The position numbers and the translations under genes were made by a program. From Bathymodiolus japonicus methanotrophic gill symbiont (GTDB lineage Bacteria > Pseudomonadota > Gammaproteobacteria > Methylococcales > Methylomonadaceae), in assembly GCF_019721995.1 (NCBI RefSeq), contig NZ_BLYC01000004.1:124001-188000 (forward strand): 64,000 nucleotides of DNA, given 5' to 3'. Of the stretch, positions 19,613 to 28,874 are shown in pieces; the first letter of the stretch is position 1, and every line of letters begins with the position of its first letter. The notes under the pieces are model-generated. The model was not told the origin of the DNA, searched no databases, and saw only the letters and a program-made list of their open reading frames with translations.

Positions 19613-21142
19613 CTCGATGTTCAAGTTTTTCCATCCCATTGCCATCAAACTCTTACCTTCACCCAGTAGAACAATACTTTAATGATGCTGTTGGCCCTAA
19701 GCGCCCTAAATCTCTGCCAATCATATTTTTTCCTGATGGCATCAGTTGAAACACATCCTTTATTAATTCACCTAACTCTTTCAGCTTATCACCAGGATCT
19801 GGAAACTCTAGCAATGACGTGATGAACTCAAGCAGTACATCTATTTGAGACTTGCGCTGTAAGCTTCCTACGGTATACGCAGGTAGTTTGCTTTCAATGC
19901 GGGCTATTTGCTCTGGGTGAAGGAGAAGGCAATGGTCAAACAAAAGACTCAGAATCAGGCCACGGCTTGATCCCTCTTCATCTAATTGTTTGGCCTCACG
20001 CCCCCATCCTTCATAAAGCTTCCAGTCCTCAAAGAAAACCTCAATCAGCCATCTCAACGTATAGGCTTGAATAATATCTTGTGTGCGCCAAGTCAGGTCT
20101 GTCGCCACTAAATAGCGATAGTCGTTTTCACCGTCATATTTTAAGGCAATGACAAAGCGTTTTTTACTGTGAGAACTCACCTTTAATCGTGCACTGCTGA
20201 CAGTCACTTTAATCTCTTTGCCGCCACGTACACGTATTATCTGATCAATGCCTTTGTTAATCGAATTAAAGTAGCTCTCGACTGACCTTATTCTACCTCT
20301 ATATTCAATATTTTGGTTTTTACGTAATTGGCTAATCACCTGCGAGCCTCCAGATTCTTTAGCGGCTTCGTCCATAAAGGCTTTTCACCATACAGCGCAT
20401 CAGCCAGTACGCCTTTAATTTTAATCAGGCTATGCGCAACTTTAAACTCTTTTAATAAGCCTAATGCAATCTCTGTTTTGGTCGGGTAGGCACTGTCACG
20501 TTCAGGCTTAATAGGCCGATCTTTTTTTGCTATACCGCTCTTTTTCAACCGTTTATCTTCTTTATCCCACTGCTTTAAGGCTGGATCCGGCATATAAAAG
20601 AAAAAACCGACAGGCACTGTAATGGATGAGGTAACTAGCAGCAATAATACTATCGTTTGTCCATTAACATACCCGCCGGAGCCTTTGTGTTTCTGCTTGT
20701 AAACCTTATAAATACGTTTTGTAGACTTAGATCGTGCTCGGTCTGATTCATCAAAGGCCAACACACCTTCAGTAATGCCATAACGTTTTAAAATTAAGAC
20801 CACACTCACCCGTAGCAACCAGTCCCAGGGTATACTTGCTTTACGAAACACCCAGGATAATGCGGCTACTTTGCAATCTCCAAGGCTTGCTCGCTCAAAC
20901 TTAGCCCAGCAAACAGAGTTCATTAGCAGTATGCACGTTAAACAAGTGCCCAACCAAGCGGCTTGAATCCGTGTCAAAGCGGCTCCGGGTTTTAGCTGAT
21001 TGAGCGCATCATTTAAATCGTCAATATAGCTTTGGATAAAGGTGGCTGGGGCATTCATTAACATGGGCTTACACCGATAAAATTACAACAACCTCAGAAT
21101 ACCTGATTTTACCTTCTCAATATCAAAAACTTGAACATCGAG
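19613..21142 (-). mobile_element. IS4-a copy 2 (1530 bp), frameshifted
   Basis: Full length with both terminal repeats. It interrupts an A element and is flanked by TGATA on both sides, a 5-bp target duplication. The transposase (21064 down to 19659) is broken by one lost T in a T-run near 20384 (four instead of five). Otherwise it is nearly identical to the intact copy, so the lesion is recent. Confidence 0.92.
19659..21064 (-). pseudogene. IS4-a transposase, single frameshift
   Basis: The frame encodes residues 1 to about 228, then shifts at about 20384 and continues from MDEAAKESGG to the end. Both Asp motifs and the Y-x2-R-x3-E-x6-K segment are present but in two frames. Confidence 0.9.
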
Positions 21143-21372
21143 TGATAGGCGACAGGGCAATTCGCTGATTCGACGTGTGCTAGCAGCACGCGAGAGGAGC
21201 AAGAATTGCATTCCGAATAGCCGTCCAGCCAGTGAGGTAGTAATGACGAAGCGGCTTTTGTGCGTAGTCGTTGCGGACGCAGGGCGTTCAGGGCATCTCC
21301 CATCCGCTGCGTAGGTGAACGAATTATGGCGACAGGAGTCCCGGAATTTCGTGAGGTAGCATGGCGCGCCTG
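21143..21372 (+). repeat. A element 3' part (230 bp)
   Basis: Continues the A element after the IS4-a insertion, beginning TGATAGGCGACAGGG and ending GCGCGCCTG. The right flank is IS4-b transposase sequence (ATTTCAATGC). Confidence 0.9.
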
Positions 21373-22002
21373 ATTTCAATGCTAAAAGAAAATTCAATTG
21401 CGACTCTGGTTGAGTCTATCCCTTTTGACTCCCGCCATGAGATCAATACAGGGGATGAAGCATACAGTGCGTACGAAAACAAGGGCATCAAATTTAACGT
21501 GGTGGATTACCGTGATCCAGAAACCGGAAAACTTCACCGGTTTGTGACAACCTTGCCAATGACTATTAACCCTGGAGCCATTGCCATGCTATATTTCAAA
21601 CGATGGACGATTGAAAAGACATTCAATAACACTAAAAGTAATTTCAAGGAAACTAAAGCTTGGCCTTCCAATACCCGCTCACTTGAAAATCAAATGCGCC
21701 TGACTGCAATGAGCTATAATTTAATGCGCGTGTTTGAAGAGATTTCAAAAACACAACAGCCAGAATTGATTCATCCATCGGATAAAAAATATAGCGAGGC
21801 TCTGGAGATTAGGTAGCAACAGGCCCAAAAACGAGATCGTTTTGTGAATCCATTATTTTTCCAGGCAAGAATATCTCGTATCAGCTCGTATACCATTCGA
21901 GCAGTTCAAAACGCAATAATAACAGGAATGTCTTTACAGTGCTTTATGAGCTCTCTTGTGGCGAGGTTAGTTTCACGGCCTCAATTGATAGGGGAACACT
22001 GA
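21373..22002 (+). pseudogene. IS4-b transposase C-terminal fragment
   Basis: Reads ISMLKENSIATLVESIPF and then YFKRWTIEKTFNNTKSNFKE (IS4 Y-x2-R-x3-E-x6-K signature). An in-frame TAG at about 21814 replaces the CAG of the copy at 51696, after ALEIR. The natural stop is TGA 22000-22002. Confidence 0.88.
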
Positions 22003-22020
22003 TGTTTCTTTTAGAACTTT

Positions 22021-22206
22021 TTAATTTGATATTACCTTTGTTTTTTTAATCGTTTTCTCAGCAATTCCTTTTACTTTAGTGAGATCATTAACGTGTTTAA
22101 AAGGGCCGTTTTCTCTCGATAATCCACAATATTTAGGGTCATATCTGCCTCTATGATGTCCGTAGTATTGAATTACTGGTAGACTTTCCTTATGTAGCAA
22201 AAAGAA
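22021..22206 (-). pseudogene. Small helix-hairpin-helix protein remnant
   Basis: On the minus strand the frame encodes about 60 residues including YYGHHRGRYDPKYCG and then VNDLTKVKGIAEKTIKK, a helix-hairpin-helix DNA-binding motif of the ComEA type, and stops at 22021. A stop lies just upstream and no ATG or ribosome site is seen, so this is probably the 3' end of a broken gene. The rest of 22207-22378 has no recognisable gene. Confidence 0.45.
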
Positions 22207-22378
22207 TGGCTAAGTATAACTGCCATAAAGCCCATGTTTTAATCCGGAGGGTATAGGGCAATAGTAAATTCAAAGTGGTTAAGGAGCTTTTGAACGAGCC
22301 TGAAAATTAGTTTTGTTATGTCATGTAATGATGAATAAATTGCCATTTCCGTTAATGCTAATGTTTTCTAATTTTTAG

Positions 22379-22394
22379 TGGCACGAATTATGCT
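22379..22394 (+). promoter_or_regulatory. Sigma-54-type promoter ahead of the yrbG-kdsD-kdsC-lpt-rpoN genes
   Basis: TGGCACGAATTATGCT matches the -24/-12 consensus TGGCACG-N4-TTGC at all but one base, with the exact 10-base gap between GG and GC. Transcription would begin near 22405, giving a leader of about 33 bases to the ATG at 22438. No enhancer-binding protein gene is in the window. Confidence 0.6.
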
Positions 22395-22437
22395 TTTTTT
22401 GTGGCACAATAGCCTATTTATGAGCTAAAATAAAAAT

Positions 22438-23400
22438 ATGCTGATTGATTTTCTTGCTTTGTCGCTGGGCTTGGTTGTGCTGGTGTATGCGGCAGACTGG
22501 TTTGTGGATGGTGCATCGGCCATAGCCCGAAATTTTGGTGTTTCACCTTTGTTGATTGGGTTGACTATCGTTGGACTAGGTACGTCTGCCCCTGAAATCA
22601 TGGTTTCATTTCTGGCTTCTTTTCAAGGGAATGCGGGGCTGGCAGTAGGTAATGCCATTGGTTCTAATATAGCCAATATGGGTTTGATTCTTGGTGCGAC
22701 AGCATTGATTTCTCCGCTGGCATTTCACTCGGGATTACTGAAGCGCGAGTTACCAGTTTTAATGTTAATCAGCACCGCCTGTTATGTTTTAGCTATTGAT
22801 GGCTTGAGTGTGGTTGATGGCGTATTAATGTTACTGGGGCTAGTGGCTTTTTTATATTGGCTGATACGCACAGCTATGACGGAACGAAAAAATGACATTT
22901 TGGCTCAAGAAGTTGAAGCAGAGGTGCCGGAAACTATGTCTAATAATAAGGCGTGGTTATTTTTTTGGCTGGGTTTAATTGGCTTGCTAATCAGTTCTAA
23001 GGTTTTGGTTTGGGCAGCTGTGAATATCGCGCAAGCTATGGGTGTCAGTGATTTGGTAATAGGCCTGACCATTGTCGCTTTAGGCACCAGTCTACCAGAG
23101 TTGGCGGCATCGATTGGCAGTGTACTCAAAGGTGAGGATGACCTGGCGGTAGGTAATGTGATTGGTTCAAATGTGTATAATCTGCTGGCGGTTTTTTCCT
23201 TGCCCGCATTGATAGCACCGGGGCCGATAGATGCAATGGTTATCAGTCGTGATTTTTCGGTATTGCTGGCTTTTACCGCAGTGTTATTTATTTTTGGAGT
23301 AGGGCTTTCCAAAGCGGGTAATATTAATCGCTGGGAAGGCGGGGGCTTGCTGGCCGCATATTTATTTTATCAGTGGACGATTTATCAGAGTGTAGTTTAA
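22438..23400 (+). CDS. yrbG: CaCA-family sodium/calcium exchanger (YrbG-like)
   Basis: 320-aa inner-membrane protein with about ten hydrophobic segments. The two alpha repeats are GLGTSAPEIMVSFLA...AVGNAIGSNIANMG near residue 45 and ALGTSLPELAASIGS...AVGNVIGSNVYNL near residue 220, the ion-binding signatures of cation/calcium antiporters. It is the usual first gene before kdsD in gammaproteobacteria, though not needed for LPS synthesis. The kdsD ATG lies 9 bases after the stop. The ATG at 22438 follows the sigma-54-like promoter directly. Confidence 0.92.
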   Translation: MLIDFLALSLGLVVLVYAADWFVDGASAIARNFGVSPLLIGLTIVGLGTSAPEIMVSFLASFQGNAGLAVGNAIGSNIANMGLILGATALISPLAFHSGLLKRELPVLMLISTACYVLAIDGLSVVDGVLMLLGLVAFLYWLIRTAMTERKNDILAQEVEAEVPETMSNNKAWLFFWLGLIGLLISSKVLVWAAVNIAQAMGVSDLVIGLTIVALGTSLPELAASIGSVLKGEDDLAVGNVIGSNVYNLLAVFSLPALIAPGPIDAMVISRDFSVLLAFTAVLFIFGVGLSKAGNINRWEGGGLLAAYLFYQWTIYQSVV

Positions 23401-23408
23401 ATAACGCT

Positions 23409-24380
23409 ATGAATGACACCCAGTTGATTCAAACCGCACAAGAAGTCATTACCCTGGAAGCGCAGGCTGTGAATGGCCTGTTGGCAAAGCTTGATGATAA
23501 TTTTGTGCAAGCCTGTCATATTGTTGCTGCCTGTAAAGGGCGGGTTGTGGTTACGGGGATGGGTAAGTCCGGACATATTGCCGGCAAAATTGCGGCTACG
23601 CTTGCAAGTACGGGAACCCCCGCTTTTTTTGTACATCCAGGTGAAGCGAGTCATGGTGATCTTGGCATGATCACGCGGCAAGATGTGGTGCTGGCTTTAT
23701 CCAATTCTGGTGAGACAGCGGAGATTTTAACTCTGCTGCCTATTATAAAGCGCTTGGCTGTGCCGATGATTGCGATGACTGGCAGAGCAGGGTCTACGCT
23801 GGGGAAATTTGCTTCTGCGCATTTAAGTAATGCGGTAGAGCAGGAGGCATGTTCTTTAGGTTTAGCTCCAACTGCAAGCACAACAGCGGCATTAGTGATG
23901 GGCGATGCGCTGGCAGTAACTATGATGATCTTACGTGGTTTTACGCGTGATGATTTTGCGTTGTCGCACCCTGGGGGAAGCCTGGGTAGGCGTTTGCTAG
24001 TAATGGTTCGGGACATTATGCATACCGGCGAGCAGTTGCCAGTAGTGCAGCAAGAAGCCAGTATTATGGGGGCCTTAGCGGAAATGACTGCTAAGAAACT
24101 GGGTATGACAGCAGTTGTTGATCAAAATGGACAATTGACGGGTATTTTTACAGATGGTGATGTGCGCCGCCTACTGGAAAAAGCCATCGATATTAAGCAG
24201 ACATCTCTACTGGAAGTTATGACGCTTAATTGTCAGGTAATCGATCAGGATGTGCTGGCGGCAGAAGCAATGCAGGTTATGGAGCAAAAGAAAATTAACG
24301 CTTTGATCGTTGTCGATGCAGATAAGCAGGTGACAGGTGCGTTGAATATGCACGATTTAATTCATGCGGGAATAGTCTAA
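23409..24380 (+). CDS. kdsD: Arabinose-5-phosphate isomerase
   Basis: Converts ribulose-5-phosphate to arabinose-5-phosphate, the first step to Kdo for LPS. 323 aa: a SIS domain (VVVTGMGKSGHIAGKIAATLASTGTPAFFVHPGEASHGDLG; LSNSGETAEI; SHPGGSLGRRLL) followed by two CBS domains (from about residue 205). The frame is open upstream to 23373, but the ATG at 23409 gives the family N-terminus and avoids overlap with yrbG. It ends one base before kdsC. Confidence 0.95.
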   Translation: MNDTQLIQTAQEVITLEAQAVNGLLAKLDDNFVQACHIVAACKGRVVVTGMGKSGHIAGKIAATLASTGTPAFFVHPGEASHGDLGMITRQDVVLALSNSGETAEILTLLPIIKRLAVPMIAMTGRAGSTLGKFASAHLSNAVEQEACSLGLAPTASTTAALVMGDALAVTMMILRGFTRDDFALSHPGGSLGRRLLVMVRDIMHTGEQLPVVQQEASIMGALAEMTAKKLGMTAVVDQNGQLTGIFTDGDVRRLLEKAIDIKQTSLLEVMTLNCQVIDQDVLAAEAMQVMEQKKINALIVVDADKQVTGALNMHDLIHAGIV

Positions 24381-24381
24381 A

Positions 24382-24909
24382 ATGCAAGACAGGGTTGAAA
24401 AAGCAAAAAATATTAGACTGTTAATTTTAGATGTAGATGGCGTTTTAACTGATGCTAAGCTGTTTTTTGATGAGCAGGGCAGAGAATATAAAGCCTTTAA
24501 TGCGCGTGATGGCCTGGGGATCAAATTATTGCAAAAATCCGGGATACAGGTTGCAGTTATTTCAGGCAGGGCTTCTAAGCCAGTTGCTTTACGTATGCAA
24601 ATGCTGGGGATTGATTTAGTCTATCTGGGGCAAACAGATAAAGGTGAGGCTTTTAAGGAAATAATCGCTAAAGCAGGGTGTACGCCTGATCAGGTCGCGC
24701 ATGTGGGGGATGATTTGATAGACCTGCCGGTGTTAATCCAGGTGGGGCTGGCCATTGCCGTGCAGGATGCGAGTGAACTTATTTTACCTTATGTAGACTG
24801 GCAAACATGCTTGCCAGGTGGGCAGGGTGCGGTGCGCGAAGTCTGTGATTTTATCCTGCAGGCACAGGGCAAAATGGATGCTATAGTTGAGTCTTTTAAA
24901 AAAATATAA
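24382..24909 (+). CDS. kdsC: 3-deoxy-manno-octulosonate-8-phosphatase
   Basis: Releases Kdo from Kdo-8-phosphate. 175 aa, C-type HAD phosphatase without a cap domain: LILDVDGVLTDAKLFFDEQGRE (nucleophile and acid Asp), VISGRAS (motif II), Lys in the QTDKGEAFKE segment, and HVGDDLIDLPVL (motif III). It works as a tetramer in the cytosol. The stop overlaps the lptC start (TAATG). Confidence 0.95.
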   Translation: MQDRVEKAKNIRLLILDVDGVLTDAKLFFDEQGREYKAFNARDGLGIKLLQKSGIQVAVISGRASKPVALRMQMLGIDLVYLGQTDKGEAFKEIIAKAGCTPDQVAHVGDDLIDLPVLIQVGLAIAVQDASELILPYVDWQTCLPGGQGAVREVCDFILQAQGKMDAIVESFKKI

Positions 24910-25478
24910 TGTTTGCTGAACAATATAAAAACTTTTTTTTCCTGTTATTGATTTTCCTGATTTCCATGTGGGCGGTAAATTACTCGCCCGAGCACAAAGT
25001 AGCTCCGCAGCCGATAGCAATGGAACACAATGCCGAGCATTTTGCTGTAGGCTATAGTAAAACCCAAATGAATCAATTCGGATTAGCGGATAGTACACTG
25101 ACTGCTGATTTTACAGCTAATTACAGTGATAATATAGGCACTGAGCTGATTAATCCCAGGATGACGGTTTTTAAACAAAATGCGCCCCCCTGGATAGTGC
25201 GTTCTAAAACAGGGCATATATCTCCGGGCGGTAATCAGATATTTATGAATGGCCCGGTTTTTATCGATCGGGATGCAGCAGAAAATGTGCGTGAGGTGAA
25301 TATAAAAACCTCTAACTTGCGGGTTTTTCCCAGCCGGAATTATGCTGAGACGGATGACTGGGCGGAATTAGTGAGTGGTCTGGACAGGATCTCTGGTGTG
25401 GGGATGACGTTATTTTATGAGGACCCTCTGTATATAAAATTATTGAACGATGTTAAGGGCTTGCATGAGTATTATTAA
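24909..25478 (+). CDS. lptC: LPS export protein LptC
   Basis: 189 aa. One N-terminal membrane helix (FFFLLLIFLISMWAVNYS) anchors a periplasmic beta-jellyroll that receives LPS from LptB2FG and passes it to LptA. The soluble part includes ADFTANYSDN and SPGGNQIFMNGPVFIDRD, matching the LptC/OstA-like fold. Start and stop overlap kdsC and lptA, so expression is coupled. Confidence 0.9.
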   Translation: MFAEQYKNFFFLLLIFLISMWAVNYSPEHKVAPQPIAMEHNAEHFAVGYSKTQMNQFGLADSTLTADFTANYSDNIGTELINPRMTVFKQNAPPWIVRSKTGHISPGGNQIFMNGPVFIDRDAAENVREVNIKTSNLRVFPSRNYAETDDWAELVSGLDRISGVGMTLFYEDPLYIKLLNDVKGLHEYY

Positions 25479-25980
25479 ATGGCTATTGCCAGCGATTATG
25501 TCGGTAGGTATTGTCTATAGTCCCTGGGCTATTGCTTTGGAGGACGATGCGCGGCAACCTGTGAGCATAGAATCAAATTCTGGTTTTTACGATGATAAAA
25601 AAGGGCTTAGTATCTATACCGGAGAAGTAGTGGTTATTCAGGGTAGTATGCGTATGGATGCTGATAAGGTCGTGGTGTATATGCAGAACGGGGAAATACA
25701 GAAGTTGGTTGCCACAGGTAAGCCAGTTAAATTTAAGCAAACACCCGAAGAGGGCGAAGAAGATGTGCACGGGAATTCCTTAATGGCTGAGTATTACCCT
25801 GAGACGCAATTATTGGTCATGATCAAAGAAGCGGTGGTCTGGCAGGGAAAGAACAGTACGGCTAGTGAAAGAATAGAATATGATCGAATCAGTAAAGTAG
25901 TTAAGGCAGGTGATACGGCTTCGGATAATAAGCGGGTACATGTGATATTGCAGCCGAAGAGTGACGATGGTAAGCAGTAA
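25465..25980 (+). CDS. lptA: LPS transport periplasmic protein LptA
   Basis: 171 aa. The signal peptide is [24 protein letters not shown]. The OstA domain follows: [37 protein letters not shown], then GKPVKFKQ and [12 protein letters not shown]. It forms the periplasmic bridge between LptC and LptD. The open frame extends to 25450, but the ATG at 25465 gives a clean signal peptide and overlaps lptC by 14 bases. Confidence 0.92.
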   Translation: MSIIKWLLPAIMSVGIVYSPWAIALEDDARQPVSIESNSGFYDDKKGLSIYTGEVVVIQGSMRMDADKVVVYMQNGEIQKLVATGKPVKFKQTPEEGEEDVHGNSLMAEYYPETQLLVMIKEAVVWQGKNSTASERIEYDRISKVVKAGDTASDNKRVHVILQPKSDDGKQ

Positions 25981-26705
25981 TGGCAATTTTGGCAGCAAAA
26001 AATATTGGTAAAGTATATGCTAATCGCTCTGTGGTAAATGATGTTTCTCTGCATGTAGAGAGTAATGAAATTGTTGGTTTGCTCGGGCCAAATGGTGCTG
26101 GGAAAACCACTAGTTTTTATATGCTGGTAGGCCTGGTGCACGCTGATAGCGGGCATATTTATTATGATCAGCAGGAGATTACTAGTTACCCCATGCATAT
26201 ACGTGCAAAACTGGGTATCGGTTATTTACCACAGGAAGCGTCGGTATTTAGAAAGCTGAGTGTTAGTGATAATTTACGTGCAGTACTGGAATTAAGAAAG
26301 GGACTAAGTAAGGGACAGATTGAGCTGATTATTGATGAGTTACTGGATGAGTTTAGTATTTCGCATATTCGTAATAATATAGGCATGGGGCTATCTGGTG
26401 GTGAGCGGCGTAGAGTCGAAATTGCAAGGGCACTTGCTACCGATCCTGAATTTATTTTGCTGGATGAGCCCTTTGCCGGGGTGGATCCAATTTCTGTGAT
26501 TGAGATCCAGAAAATTATTGCTCATTTAAAAGACAGAAATATTGGCGTGTTAATTACCGAACATAATGTGCGTGAAACTTTAGGTATTTGTGATCGCGCC
26601 TATATATTAAATGCAGGTCAGGTGATTGCCGAAGGAGCATCTGATGAAATCGTTGCGAATGAAGAGGTCAGGCGTGTTTATCTAGGTGAGAATTTTAGCC
26701 TGTGA
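25980..26705 (+). CDS. lptB: LPS export ABC transporter ATPase LptB
   Basis: 241 aa. Walker A is [14 protein letters not shown], the Q-loop YLPQEASVF, the signature [15 protein letters not shown], Walker [14 protein letters not shown], and the H-loop [10 protein letters not shown]. It drives LPS extraction from the inner membrane with LptF and LptG, whose genes are not in this window. Its ATG overlaps the lptA stop (TAATG). Confidence 0.96.
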   Translation: MAILAAKNIGKVYANRSVVNDVSLHVESNEIVGLLGPNGAGKTTSFYMLVGLVHADSGHIYYDQQEITSYPMHIRAKLGIGYLPQEASVFRKLSVSDNLRAVLELRKGLSKGQIELIIDELLDEFSISHIRNNIGMGLSGGERRRVEIARALATDPEFILLDEPFAGVDPISVIEIQKIIAHLKDRNIGVLITEHNVRETLGICDRAYILNAGQVIAEGASDEIVANEEVRRVYLGENFSL

Positions 26706-26999
26706 TTATCCTGAAAACCGCAGTTGACCGTTAATAAGAACCTGTTAGTCACTGAGTATTAAACATAATGAGCGTAAATGCATGTTATCTGATGGGCGAA
26801 TATACCCCACTTTACGGTTTTGTGAAGAATTCTGCGCACGAAAAACAATGGAGCAGCTCTTGTCAAGGGCTACGAGCATTGCCTGCGAGCTGTACCTTGT
26901 CTTTCGCACTCAGGTTTCCTACAAAATCAGTGCTCAACTGCAGTTTCTAGGGGAATGTTAAGGTTCTTTTATTGTCGCCTGTTTGCTAAGAGGGGTTAA
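26706..26999. other. lptB-rpoN intergenic region bounded by an inverted repeat
   Basis: TGAAAACCGCAGTTGA (26711) and TCAACTGCAGTTTCTA (about 26935) are imperfect inverted repeats around 240 bp. A 60-codon frame (26768-26950) lies inside but has no ribosome site or recognisable domain. This looks like a small palindromic repeat element. AGAGGGG before 27000 is the rpoN ribosome site. Confidence 0.5.
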
Positions 27000-28451
27000 A
27001 TGAAACAGTCATTGCAGCTCCGTATGGGGCAACAATTATCGATGACGCCTCAATTGCAGCAGGCAATCAAGTTGTTGCAGTTGTCTACCCTGGATTTACA
27101 GCAGGAAATCCAGCAAGCGCTGGATTCAAATATGATGCTGGAAGTAGTGGAAGATGAAAGCACATCTTTAAATGAGCAGATGGTGGTTGAAAATAAAGTA
27201 GATATCACCGATCGTATGAGTAGCGAAGGATCGCAAACGGATATGCCCGATGAACTGCCTACGGACAGCTCCTGGGGAGATGTTTTTGATTCTGTGCAAA
27301 TGAGTGCAACATCGGCCCCCGCTGGTGATATGCCTGACTTTGAAGCACAGCGTAGTAAGGCTGTCAGTTTGCAGGATCATTTAGACTGGCAGATGGAAAT
27401 GGTTTCGTTTGCTGACAGGGATCGAGCCATGGTGATGGCGGTTATTGATGCAGTGAATGATGAAGGTTATTTAAGTATTACTTATGCGGATATTTATCAG
27501 GGTTTAAGCGAGCAAATTGAAGACCTGGAAGAGGATGAATTTTATGCAGTATTGCATCGGGTACAGCAATTTGACCCTCCGGGAGTCGCGGCGGAAAGTT
27601 TACAGGACTGTTTAAGTATTCAGTTAGGGCAATTGCCTGAGGATACTCCCTTTAGATCGGAAGCTATAGACTTAGTTAAGCATTATCTGGATTTATTAGC
27701 CGCCCAGGATATTGCTAAGCTAATAAAGCGGCTGCTTATTTCCGAGCATAAACTGACCGAAACCATTGCCCTGATTCGCTCGCTGGAGCCTATGCCAGGG
27801 CGAGCTATTGCAACGGGTGAAACGGAGTATGTTGTTCCGGATTTATTTGTCACTAAGGTAAATGGTCATTGGCAGGTTGAATTGAACCCGAATATTGCGC
27901 CGAGGCTTAGAGTCAATCCTTTTTATTCCAGCATGATAAAGCGGGCGGACAATAGCAAGGATAATGTGAGTATGAAAGAGCACTTGCAGGAAGCGCGCTG
28001 GTTTATAAAAAGCTTACATGGTCGTAATGATACTTTGTTGCGCGTGGGGCGAAGTATTATTGCCCGGCAGACAGAATTCCTTGAACATGGTGCAATTGCG
28101 ATGAAGCCGATGGTATTAAGAGATATTGCCGAGGAACTGGAGTTACATGAGTCCACTATCTCCCGTGTGACGACGCAGAAATATATGCACTTACCGAATG
28201 GTGTTATCGAGTTTAAGTATTTCTTTTCCAGTCATGTTTCAACGGCAGGGGGCGGTGAGTGCTCAGCTACGGCAATTCGGGCTTTTATCAAGGAATTAGT
28301 CAATAATGAAAATCCGGTAAAACCGCTTAGTGATAGTAAAATGGCGGAATTACTCAAAGAAAAGGGGATAAATGTTGCGCGGCGTACCATTGCAAAATAT
28401 CGTGAAGCAATATCTATTCCATCATCAAGTCAAAGAAAGCGACTTTTGTAA
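27000..28451 (+). CDS. rpoN: RNA polymerase sigma-54 factor
   Basis: 483 aa. The Gln-rich region I reads MKQSLQLRMGQQLSMTPQLQQAIKLLQLSTLDLQQEI. An acidic region II follows (about residues 50-120). The core-binding domain includes QFDPPGVAAESLQDCL, and the helix-turn-helix region LRDIAEELELHESTISRVTTQKYM. The RpoN box is ARRTIAKYRE near the C-terminus. It directs transcription from -24/-12 promoters with AAA+ activators. It sits between lptB and hpf, the standard position. Confidence 0.97.
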   Translation: MKQSLQLRMGQQLSMTPQLQQAIKLLQLSTLDLQQEIQQALDSNMMLEVVEDESTSLNEQMVVENKVDITDRMSSEGSQTDMPDELPTDSSWGDVFDSVQMSATSAPAGDMPDFEAQRSKAVSLQDHLDWQMEMVSFADRDRAMVMAVIDAVNDEGYLSITYADIYQGLSEQIEDLEEDEFYAVLHRVQQFDPPGVAAESLQDCLSIQLGQLPEDTPFRSEAIDLVKHYLDLLAAQDIAKLIKRLLISEHKLTETIALIRSLEPMPGRAIATGETEYVVPDLFVTKVNGHWQVELNPNIAPRLRVNPFYSSMIKRADNSKDNVSMKEHLQEARWFIKSLHGRNDTLLRVGRSIIARQTEFLEHGAIAMKPMVLRDIAEELELHESTISRVTTQKYMHLPNGVIEFKYFFSSHVSTAGGGECSATAIRAFIKELVNNENPVKPLSDSKMAELLKEKGINVARRTIAKYREAISIPSSSQRKRLL

Positions 28452-28503
28452 GAAAGTTGTATAATGGCTATCATTTTTTTTAATGTTAACAGGAGTTAAA
28501 TTT

Positions 28504-28794
28504 ATGCAAGTTAGCGTAACAGGTCGTCACGTAGAAGTAACCACAGCTATGAAGCAGCATGTGGAAGAGAAAATTAGTAAAATCATGCGTCACTTTGACC
28601 ATGTAACTGACATACATGTGATTTTGACAGTAGAAAAACTAGAGCAAAAAGCAGAAGCCACAGTGCAGATTAGCGGTGCTAAATTATTCGCTGAAGATAC
28701 TCAGGAAGATATGTATGCCGCTATTGACAATATGGTTGATAAGCTAGACCGCCAAATTATCAAGCATAAAGAAAAAGTCCAGTCGCATCGCTAA
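28504..28794 (+). CDS. hpf: Ribosome hibernation promoting factor (short HPF type)
   Basis: 96 aa, beginning MQVSVTGRHVEVTTAMKQHVEEKISKI, with the beta-alpha fold core and a C-terminal KLDRQIIKHKEKVQSH. It binds the 30S decoding region of idle ribosomes and promotes 100S dimers. The ATG at 28504 follows AGGAG; a frame from 28483 would lack any ribosome site. It is followed by a long hairpin rather than by ptsN. Confidence 0.94.
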   Translation: MQVSVTGRHVEVTTAMKQHVEEKISKIMRHFDHVTDIHVILTVEKLEQKAEATVQISGAKLFAEDTQEDMYAAIDNMVDKLDRQIIKHKEKVQSHR

Positions 28795-28806
28795 TGACTA
28801 GTGGCA

Positions 28807-28843
28807 AGACAACGAAGAAATGGGTTTTATTTCTTCGTTGTCT
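28807..28843. terminator. Perfect 14-bp hairpin between hpf and rapZ
   Basis: AGACAACGAAGAAA pairs with TTTCTTCGTTGTCT around a 9-base loop. No U-run follows, so it is more likely an mRNA-stabilising or processing stem than a strong terminator. It occupies the place where ptsN lies in enterics. Confidence 0.6.
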
Positions 28844-28874
28844 GACGCCATTACGAGTGTATAAATACTAACTC

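Larger units (their letters stand above)
18561..22004 (+). mobile_element. IS4-b element copy 1, broken up by nested insertions
   Basis: The outer ends are CATCAGTGTTCCC at 18561 and its inverse, GGGGAACACTGATG, at 22004. The transposase starts at 18793 (MLKDLPLSEHIHQHCNESMERA), runs 29 codons, and is cut by an A element at 18879. Then come an IS4-a end fragment, MITE-C with a B element, a second A piece, a complete-length IS4-a, the A 3' part, and finally the IS4-b transposase C-terminus from 21373. The middle of the IS4-b transposase is missing, which fits recombination between two A copies. Confidence 0.8.

Noticed and set aside
26768-26950. A 60-codon ORF between lptB and rpoN
   Set aside because: No ribosome site, lies inside an inverted-repeat-bounded element and resembles no known protein.
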